DNA of 5,281 nucleotides from Bordetella parapertussis (GTDB lineage Bacteria; Pseudomonadota; Gammaproteobacteria; Burkholderiales; SG8-39): NCBI GenBank assembly GCA_945869935.1, contig CAMBSA010000174.1:1-5281 (forward strand), given 5' to 3'. The position numbers and the translations under genes are program-made. The stretch's first letter is position 1; every line of letters begins with the position of its first letter. The notes beneath the pieces were generated by a model that was given only the letters and a program-made list of their open reading frames with translations, was not told the DNA's origin and did not search any database. Positions 1 through 5,281 of this stretch are shown in pieces.

Positions 1-27
1 CAGCCGGCCTGAACGCCTCTGTCCGTC

Positions 28-1062
28 TCAGGCCGCGGCACGGGTTTCGACCGCAGTGCTTTCCACCACCCTCCGAGCATCTTCCGCGGCTTCCATTGCC
101 TCGAGCAGCATCTCCGGCCGGTTCTGCGCAAGCACCGCCGGATCGGACAATCGCCGGCGCCAGCCGCGCGCACCGGGCTGGCCGTGGTACAGGCCGATCA
201 TGTGCCGTGCGATCGTGCGTACCGGCGCGCCCTGCGCCACCTCGGCACGCGCATACGCCACCATCGCCTCCACCACCGCGCGCCGCGTCGGCGCGGGCGC
301 GGTCGAGGCGTAAAGCCGTGCGTCCGCCTGCGCGAGGACGTACGGGTCGTGATAGGCCACCCGGCCAAGCATCACGCCATCAACGCACTCAAGCTCCCGC
401 TCCACGCCCGCCCAATCCGCCAGCCCGCCGTTGATCACGATCGTGAGCTCGGGAAACTCGCGTTTCAGCCGGTGCACATCCGCATAGCGCAGGGGCGGCA
501 CCTCGCGGTTGTCCTTGGGCGACAGTCCCTGCAACCAGGCATTGCGCGCATGCACGATGAAGATCGTGCAGCCGGCGCGGGCGAGCGTTTCCACGAATCC
601 GCGCGCGAAGTCGTAGTCCTCCATCCGGTCGATGCCAAGCCGGTGCTTCACTGTCACCGGGATCGACACCGCATCCTGCATCGCCTTCACGCAGTCGGCG
701 ACCAGCACAGGCTCCGCCATCAGGCAGGCGCCAAACGCACCGCGCTGCACCCGCTCGGACGGACAGCCGCAGTTGATGTTGATCTCGTCATAGCCCCACT
801 GCTCGCCCAACCGCGCGCATTTCGCGAGGTCCTCGGGTTCGCTGCCGCCGAGCTGCAGAGCCACCGGTTCTTCGTCGGGATGAAAGCGCAGGTGCCGCGG
901 CACATCCCCGTGGATCAGAGCGCCGGTGGTAATCATCTCGGTGTACAGGCGTGCATGCCGCGTCAACTGCCGGAAAAAGTAGCGGCAGTGCCGGTCCGAC
1001 CAGTCCATCATCGGCGCGGTGCAAAGACGGTGGCTGGCGGCAGAAATTGTGAGCTCGAGCAT
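28..1062 (-). CDS. dusA: tRNA-dihydrouridine synthase A (DusA)
   Basis: FMN-dependent, NADPH-using cytosolic enzyme that reduces uridine to dihydrouridine in the tRNA D-loop; the DusA family acts on U20/U20a. The 344-residue protein is of normal DusA length. Visible signatures: the N-terminal APMMDWSDRH segment (residues 16-25) that opens the FMN-binding TIM barrel; YTEMITTGALIHGD (40-53); INCGCPSERVQRGAFGACLM (96-115), with Cys100 aligning to the catalytic cysteine; TVKHRLGID (137-145), with Lys139 and His140; HARNAWLQGLSPKDNREVPP (171-190), typical of DusA rather than DusB/DusC; INGG (210-213) and the GRVAYHDPY phosphate-binding/C-terminal boundary (233-241). A helical tRNA-binding domain follows, with basic RHMIGLYHGQPGARGWRRRL (286-305). 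The ATG at 1062 sits about 9 residues before the usual 'SHR..APMMDW' beginning; its Shine-Dalgarno is weak (GGTAAG). It is divergent from hutF with a 52-bp gap. Family assignment is secure. Confidence 0.97.
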   Translation of the reverse strand: MLELTISAASHRLCTAPMMDWSDRHCRYFFRQLTRHARLYTEMITTGALIHGDVPRHLRFHPDEEPVALQLGGSEPEDLAKCARLGEQWGYDEININCGCPSERVQRGAFGACLMAEPVLVADCVKAMQDAVSIPVTVKHRLGIDRMEDYDFARGFVETLARAGCTIFIVHARNAWLQGLSPKDNREVPPLRYADVHRLKREFPELTIVINGGLADWAGVERELECVDGVMLGRVAYHDPYVLAQADARLYASTAPAPTRRAVVEAMVAYARAEVAQGAPVRTIARHMIGLYHGQPGARGWRRRLSDPAVLAQNRPEMLLEAMEAAEDARRVVESTAVETRAAA

Positions 1063-1114
1063 GCGCGCAGCTTACCGGACCCCCGCCGGGCAGCCGCGAA
1101 GCGATAATACGGTC
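1063..1114. promoter_or_regulatory. dusA/hutF divergent promoter region with overlapping -10 elements
   Basis: This is the only space available for both promoters. On the plus strand GATAAT (1103-1108) is a 5/6 match to the sigma-70 -10 box. Six nucleotides follow and then the hutF ATG, so +1 would fall on the A of the start codon. On the minus strand TATTAT (1109 to 1104) is also a 5/6 match and would start dusA RNA near 1097, giving a leader of about 35 nt. Neither strand has a convincing -35 box at 16-18 bp. No obvious HutC-like operator palindrome is seen. Promoter calls are inferred from sequence alone. Confidence 0.4.
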
Positions 1115-2491
1115 ATGACAAAAAGAATCTTCTCCAAGGAGGTGATGCTCCCCGGAGGCTGGGCACGCAACGCGCTGATCGAAATCGACGACACCGGCAA
1201 CATCACCGCGGTGCGCGCGGATCAGAAGCCGGGCGATGCCGAACTCGCCGGCGGTCCGGTTATCCCCGGCATGGCCAACACGCATTCGCACGCCTTCCAG
1301 CGCGCGATGGCGGGCCTGGCCGAGCGCATGGGTTCGCCGGATGACAGCTTCTGGACCTGGCGCGAGGTCATGTACGCCTTCGTGCGCAGGCTCACCCCCG
1401 AACACGTCCGCGCAATCGCGGCCCAGGTCTATGTCGAGATGCTGCGCAACGGCTACACCGCGGTCGCCGAGTTCCACTACCTGCACAACCAGACCGACGG
1501 CAAGCCGTTCGCGCCGCGCGCCGAACTCGGCCTCACTCACCTGCGCGCCGCGCAGGAAACCGGCATCGCGATCACCCTGCTGCCCTCGCTCTATGCCTAT
1601 GCGAATTTTGGCGAAGAGCCGCTCATCCCGGCGCAGCGGCGCTTTGCCACCACGCCCGAGCAGATTCTCGGCATGGTGCGTGATCTTCGCGACGCGGCGC
1701 GCGACAACCCCGACGTGCGCCTTGGCGTGTCCCCGCATTCGCTGCGCGCGGTAAGCCCGGCGATGCTCAAGGACCTGATCGCGGGACTGGATTCCCTCAT
1801 TCCGGGCGCGCCGATCCACATGCATGTGTCCGAGCAGGTGAAGGAAGTCAACGACTGCCTCAGCTGGAGCGAATGCCGCCCGGTGCAATGGCTGCTCGAG
1901 CACATGCCGGTCAACGAACGCTGGTGCCTGATCCATTGCACCCATGTGAGCTCCACCGAGAGCGAGCGCCTGTCGGCGAGCGGCGCGGTGGTGGGCCTCT
2001 GCCCCACCACCGAGGGCAATCTCGGCGACGGCATCTTTCCGCTGCTGCGGCATCGCGAACGCGGCGGGCGTTTTTCCATCGGCAGCGACAGCCACGTATC
2101 GCAGACGCCTGTGGAGGAACTTCGCTGGCTGGAATACGGCCAGCGCCTCACGCTTCGCCGTCGCAACGTCATCGCCTCGGTGGCGCAGCCCTCGGTGGGC
2201 GCCAATCTCTGGCGCGAAGCCGCGCGCGGCGGATCGCAGGCGCTTGGCCGTCCAATGGGCGAGATCGCCCCGGGAAAACGCGCCGATCTGGTGGTGCTGA
2301 ATCCCGCCGCGCTCAACCTCGAGGGGCGCTCGGGCGACACGCTGATCGATGCGCTGGTGTTCGCCGGCAATCACGACTCGGTGAAGCACGTGATGGTCGG
2401 AGGCACCTGGGTGGTGCGCGATGGCCACCATGCGCACGAAGCCGAAATCGAGGCGCGCTACCGCGCGGTGCAGAAACAGCTTCAGCAGTGA
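1115..2491 (+). CDS. hutF: Formimidoylglutamate deiminase (HutF)
   Basis: Zinc amidohydrolase that converts N-formimidoyl-L-glutamate to N-formyl-L-glutamate plus ammonia, in the five-step histidine degradation pathway; HutG normally acts next. The 458-residue protein matches the family length (about 450). Key residues: THSH motif with metal ligands His57 and His59; SPHSLRAV with substrate-contacting His208; IHMHVSEQ with ligand His237 and catalytic Glu240; LIHCTH with His274; GSDSHVS with ligand Asp325. SFWTWRE (78-84), AVAEFHYLH (116-124) and EELRWLEYGQRL (334-345) are also typical of HutF. The C-terminal PGKRADLVVLN (386-396) and VMVGGTWVVRDGHHA (426-440) return to the amidohydrolase beta-sandwich. 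The ATG at 1115 is preferred over an in-frame ATG at 1019 because family members begin only a few residues before the F-(x)6-P-x-G-W stretch (Phe6 to Trp16 here) and the longer form would overlap dusA. There is no Shine-Dalgarno before 1115. No hutH, hutU, hutI, hutG or hutC lies in the window. Confidence 0.96.
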   Translation: MTKRIFSKEVMLPGGWARNALIEIDDTGNITAVRADQKPGDAELAGGPVIPGMANTHSHAFQRAMAGLAERMGSPDDSFWTWREVMYAFVRRLTPEHVRAIAAQVYVEMLRNGYTAVAEFHYLHNQTDGKPFAPRAELGLTHLRAAQETGIAITLLPSLYAYANFGEEPLIPAQRRFATTPEQILGMVRDLRDAARDNPDVRLGVSPHSLRAVSPAMLKDLIAGLDSLIPGAPIHMHVSEQVKEVNDCLSWSECRPVQWLLEHMPVNERWCLIHCTHVSSTESERLSASGAVVGLCPTTEGNLGDGIFPLLRHRERGGRFSIGSDSHVSQTPVEELRWLEYGQRLTLRRRNVIASVAQPSVGANLWREAARGGSQALGRPMGEIAPGKRADLVVLNPAALNLEGRSGDTLIDALVFAGNHDSVKHVMVGGTWVVRDGHHAHEAEIEARYRAVQKQLQQ

Positions 2492-2565
2492 TTTTCCGTC
2501 GTCGCTGAACCAATTCTGTACGCAGATCGCCCGATTTCAAGCGTCGGTACTGGGTTTTCCCGGAG

Positions 2566-2578
2566 AATGTTCAACATT
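2566..2578. repeat. 13-nt palindrome AATGTT-C-AACATT
   Basis: A perfect 6-bp inverted repeat with a single central C lies in the convergent hutF/CoA-transferase gap, just before the larger hairpin. The one-base spacer makes an RNA hairpin poor, so it resembles a small protein-binding dyad more than a terminator. Its AT-rich composition stands out from the surroundings. No function can be assigned. Confidence 0.3.
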
Positions 2579-2583
2579 GGACG

Positions 2584-2609
2584 CTGCGCGGCGCCTCCAA
2601 ACCGCGCAG
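2584..2609. terminator. Hairpin in convergent gap, possible bidirectional terminator
   Basis: CTGCGCGG (2584-2591) and CCGCGCAG (2602-2609) form a perfect 8-bp GC-rich stem around a 10-nt loop. It lies between the 3' ends of hutF (2491) and the CoA-transferase gene (2629), where a shared terminator is expected. No T-tract follows on either strand, so it is not a canonical intrinsic terminator; it could act as an RNA-stabilising or Rho-assisted 3' structure. Upstream in the same gap, 2550-2563 can form a weaker stem (CTGGG/CCCGG with a TTTT loop). I see no gene in 2492-2628. Confidence 0.4.
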
Positions 2610-2628
2610 TCTGTCCTGCGTGGCCTTG

Positions 2629-3984
<1,356 letters not shown>

Positions 3985-3991
3985 TGGAGTG

Positions 3992-3998
3992 TCACCTT
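3992..3998 (-). promoter_or_regulatory. Ribosome binding site deciding the GTG start of the fused CoA-transferase
   Basis: On the minus strand AAGGTGA reads from 3998 to 3992, with 7 nt before the GTG at 3984-3982. This supports the GTG as the real initiator, followed by two AAA codons. A short TTGAG tandem (3997-4010, 2.8 copies on the plus strand) abuts it. Confidence 0.65.
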
Positions 3999-4014
3999 GA
4001 GTTGAGTTGATTTC

Positions 4015-4036
4015 GGGGGCACCTCAGCACGCCCCC
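4015..4036 (-). other. Stem-loop between thioesterase and CoA-transferase genes
   Basis: GGGGGC (4015-4020) and GCCCCC (4031-4036) form a perfect 6-bp GC stem with a 10-nt loop in the 94-bp gap between the two minus-strand genes. Read on the minus strand it is followed by GAAATC, not a U-run, so full termination is unlikely. It could separate the expression of the two genes through partial termination or RNA processing. A degenerate copy of CCTCAGC...CCCCTGAT recurs at 4066-4079. Confidence 0.35.
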
Positions 4037-4078
4037 TGATGTCGAAATGGTACCGGATTCCGTGGCCTCAGCCCCTGA

Positions 4079-4519
4079 TCAGCCGGCGGACGCGTTTCCC
4101 TCGGCAAGATCGCGCAAGGCCTTGGGCAGCGGTATCGACCGGCTGATCGTTCTATCCACGTAGCACATCTTCGCCGAGCCTTCGGCATACACCACCTCCC
4201 GGTCGTAGCTCGGGCGCATTTCGTACCAGGTCATCACGCTGGAGCGTCCCGGCTCCCCCACGAATACCCGCACTTCGATGTCACCGGGGTAGTGCAGGGA
4301 CTTGAGGTAGCTGCAGCTTGCGTTGAGCACCACCGGCCCGACGTCGGGCGCGAGTTCCTCGCCGCCACGGTTGAGTCCGCGTGCACGGAACATCTGCACC
4401 CGAGCCTCTTCCATGTAGCGAAAGTAGGTCACGTTGTTCACATGACCCTGTGAATCCATGTCCGCCCAGCGCATCGGGATGATCACGGAATGTACGAGGT
4501 GGCGCAAAGGGCTTGTCAT
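4079..4519 (-). CDS. Hot-dog-fold acyl-CoA thioesterase (4HBT/YbgC-FadM type)
   Basis: Small cytosolic hydrolase, 146 residues, the usual single hot-dog domain length. The N-terminal signature RWADMDSQGHVNNVTYFRYM (17-36), followed by EEAR, is the classic 4HBT pattern; Asp22 aligns with the catalytic aspartate of 4-hydroxybenzoyl-CoA thioesterase (Asp17), and the GHVNN stretch caps the long central helix. SCSYLKSLHYPGDIEVRVFV (69-88) and the SVMTWYEM strand (94-101) complete the fold. The natural acyl-CoA substrate cannot be told from sequence. The ATG at 4519 is chosen because family members start about 15-20 residues before the D-x-D motif; the longer open frame upstream (to 5194) is the antisense of the ETF-QO gene and has no thioesterase-like sequence. 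No clear Shine-Dalgarno precedes the ATG (CCCCC directly before it). It lies upstream of the CoA-transferase on the same strand and is divergent from ETF-QO. Confidence 0.93.
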   Translation of the reverse strand: MTSPLRHLVHSVIIPMRWADMDSQGHVNNVTYFRYMEEARVQMFRARGLNRGGEELAPDVGPVVLNASCSYLKSLHYPGDIEVRVFVGEPGRSSVMTWYEMRPSYDREVVYAEGSAKMCYVDRTISRSIPLPKALRDLAEGNASAG

Positions 4520-4581
4520 GGGGGAAATACCGGTTATGTCCGAAGCGGCGGAATTATAATGGCAGCCCGAATACAGAACGC

Positions 4582-4600
4582 CCGCCGGCACGACCGGCGG
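4582..4600 (+). other. GC-only hairpin in the ETF-QO leader
   Basis: CCGCCGG (4582-4588) and CCGGCGG (4594-4600) form a perfect 7-bp all-GC stem with a 5-nt CACGA loop. It ends 10 nt before the AAGGAG ribosome binding site (4611-4616). A competing pairing between GCCGGC (4584-4589) and GCCGGC (4600-4605) is possible. It could modulate translation or early elongation; no T-run follows, so it is not a canonical terminator. Confidence 0.4.
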
Positions 4601-4610
4601 CCGGCAAAGC

Positions 4611-4616
4611 AAGGAG
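4611..4616 (+). promoter_or_regulatory. Ribosome binding site deciding the GTG start of ETF-QO
   Basis: AAGGAG is separated by 5 nt from the GTG at 4622. The in-frame ATG at 4637 would be 20 nt away, too far for this site, so the GTG start (adding residues MERES) is preferred. Confidence 0.75.
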
Positions 4617-4621
4617 CGAGC

Positions 4622-5281
4622 GTGGAACGCGAATCGATGGAATACGACGTCCTGATCGTAGGCGGCGGCCCGGCAGGACTGGCCAGCGCGATCCGGCTGA
4701 AGCAGCTCGCCGCCGAAAAGGGCACCGAGCTCGGTGTCTGCGTCATCGAGAAAGGCTCGGAAATCGGCGCGCACATCCTCTCCGGCGCGGTGATGGACCC
4801 GCGCGCGATCACCGAACTCCTCCCCGAGTGGAAAGCCGAAGGCGCACCGCTCGAGACGCCGGTCACAGAGGACCGCTTCCTTCTGCTGTCGGAATCCGGC
4901 TACAACAAGGTGCCGGATTTCTTCCTGCCCGATTGCTTCAAGAACCACGGCAATTACGTGGTGAGTCTCGCCAACGTCTGCCGCTGGCTCGGCAAGAAGG
5001 CCGAGGATCTCGGCGTGGAGATCTACCCCGGCTTTGCCGGCGCGGAGGTGCTGTTCAACGAACAGGGCGCGGTGCGGGGCGTCGCCACCGGAGACATGGG
5101 CGTGGGCCGCGACGGCCAGCCGACCGACGCCTTCCAGCGCGGCATGGAACTTCACGCGAAATACACCTTCTTCGCCGAAGGTTGCCGCGGCCATCTCGGC
5201 AAGCAGCTGATCGCTAAATACGGCCTGGGCAAGAACGCCGATCCGCAGGTCTACGGCATCGGCATGAAGGAACTCTGGGAA
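4622..5281 (+). CDS. Electron transfer flavoprotein-ubiquinone oxidoreductase (ETF-QO), 5' part
   Basis: Membrane-associated FAD and 4Fe-4S enzyme that takes electrons from reduced ETF, charged by acyl-CoA and related dehydrogenases, and delivers them to ubiquinone. The first 220 codons are present and the frame is still open at the window edge; family members run to about 550 residues, so the iron-sulfur domain lies outside. Visible: the Rossmann FAD motif YDVLIVGGGPAGLASAIRLK (8-27), with GxGxxG at Gly14-Gly19; VIEKGSEIGAHILSGAVMDP (41-60), highly typical of ETF-QO; VPDFFLPDCFKNHGNYVVSL (97-116); ATGDMGVGRDG (155-165); and FFAEGCRGHLGKQLI (183-197), with the end of the FAD site. YGIGMKELWE (211-220) closes the visible part. 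It starts at GTG 4622, supported by AAGGAG. It is divergent from the thioesterase gene, consistent with shared use in acyl-CoA oxidation. Confidence 0.96.
   Translation, partial: MERESMEYDVLIVGGGPAGLASAIRLKQLAAEKGTELGVCVIEKGSEIGAHILSGAVMDPRAITELLPEWKAEGAPLETPVTEDRFLLLSESGYNKVPDFFLPDCFKNHGNYVVSLANVCRWLGKKAEDLGVEIYPGFAGAEVLFNEQGAVRGVATGDMGVGRDGQPTDAFQRGMELHAKYTFFAEGCRGHLGKQLIAKYGLGKNADPQVYGIGMKELWE

Larger units (their letters stand above)
4520..4621. promoter_or_regulatory. Divergent control region of thioesterase and ETF-QO genes, palindromic -10
   Basis: ATTATAAT (4553-4560) is a perfect 8-bp palindrome, so each strand carries a consensus TATAAT: plus 4555-4560 and minus 4558 to 4553. Predicted starts are near 4567 on the plus strand (leader about 55 nt to the GTG at 4622) and near 4546 on the minus strand (leader about 27 nt to the ATG at 4519). 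No good TTGACA-like -35 box is seen on either strand at 16-18 bp, which suggests help from an activator or a weak promoter. It is the only AT-rich island in this region. Confidence 0.55.

Noticed and set aside
184..1107. 307-codon plus-strand open frame opposite dusA
   Set aside because: The translation is His/Arg-rich and low in recognisable structure; dusA on the other strand explains the sequence.
1019..1114. Upstream in-frame ATG giving HutF 32 extra residues
   Set aside because: The extra residues overlap the dusA start and do not resemble HutF N-termini. The ATG at 1115 fits the family.
788..2437. 549-codon minus-strand open frame across hutF and the start of dusA
   Set aside because: It is the antisense of hutF with shadow composition and no recognisable domain, and it overlaps dusA in another frame.
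3997..4010. TTGAG tandem repeat of 2.8 units upstream of the CoA-transferase gene
   Set aside because: Too short to be a convincing phase-variable repeat; it may simply be leader sequence.
4077..4148. 10-bp inverted repeat GATCAGCCGG / CCGGCTGATC at the thioesterase 3' end
   Set aside because: The arms are 52 bp apart, and one lies wholly and the other mostly within coding sequence. One such repeat is expected by chance in a sequence of this size.
4520..5194. 225-residue N-terminal extension of the thioesterase frame
   Set aside because: It is the antisense of the ETF-QO gene and would run through the divergent promoter. The family starts near the ATG at 4519.
4513..5217. 234-codon plus-strand frame overlapping ETF-QO
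   Set aside because: Arg-rich shadow frame; the neighbouring frame encodes unmistakable ETF-QO motifs.

Overview
The window is G+C-rich DNA (about two thirds by eye), gene-dense, with GTG as well as ATG starts. It looks like ordinary chromosome from a proteobacterium, most likely a betaproteobacterium. That placement is an inference from family resemblance: a Pseudomonas-type HutF, a DusA, and a bacterial ETF-ubiquinone oxidoreductase. I see no mobile element, phage gene, tRNA, rRNA or CRISPR array.

Layout, left to right. dusA (tRNA-dihydrouridine synthase A) is on the minus strand at 28-1062. A 52-bp divergent gap separates it from hutF (formimidoylglutamate deiminase) on the plus strand at 1115-2491. 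hutF faces the next gene across a 137-bp convergent gap that holds a GC-rich hairpin. That gene, minus strand 2629-3984, is a single-chain fused succinyl-CoA:3-ketoacid CoA-transferase, with the A and B subunits in one polypeptide. A 94-bp gap follows, then a hot-dog-fold acyl-CoA thioesterase on the minus strand at 4079-4519, probably co-transcribed with the transferase. A 102-bp divergent control region leads to ETF-ubiquinone oxidoreductase on the plus strand, which starts with GTG at 4622 and runs off the right edge (220 codons present).

The right-hand block has a coherent theme. The CoA-transferase activates acetoacetate with succinyl-CoA, the thioesterase hydrolyses acyl-CoA esters, and ETF-QO passes electrons from acyl-CoA dehydrogenases (via ETF) to ubiquinone. 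Together they suggest acyl-CoA and ketone-body catabolism. hutF belongs to the five-step histidine degradation route but has no other hut gene beside it here; dusA is a tRNA-modification gene unrelated to either.

No clearly new system is present. The points most worth a second look are: the fused CoA-transferase and two substitutions beside its conserved glycine loop; two divergent gaps that each carry overlapping -10 elements on opposite strands (one a perfect palindrome ATTATAAT); a predicted leaderless hutF start with a long anti-Shine-Dalgarno match inside the coding region; and a GC-only hairpin in the ETF-QO leader.
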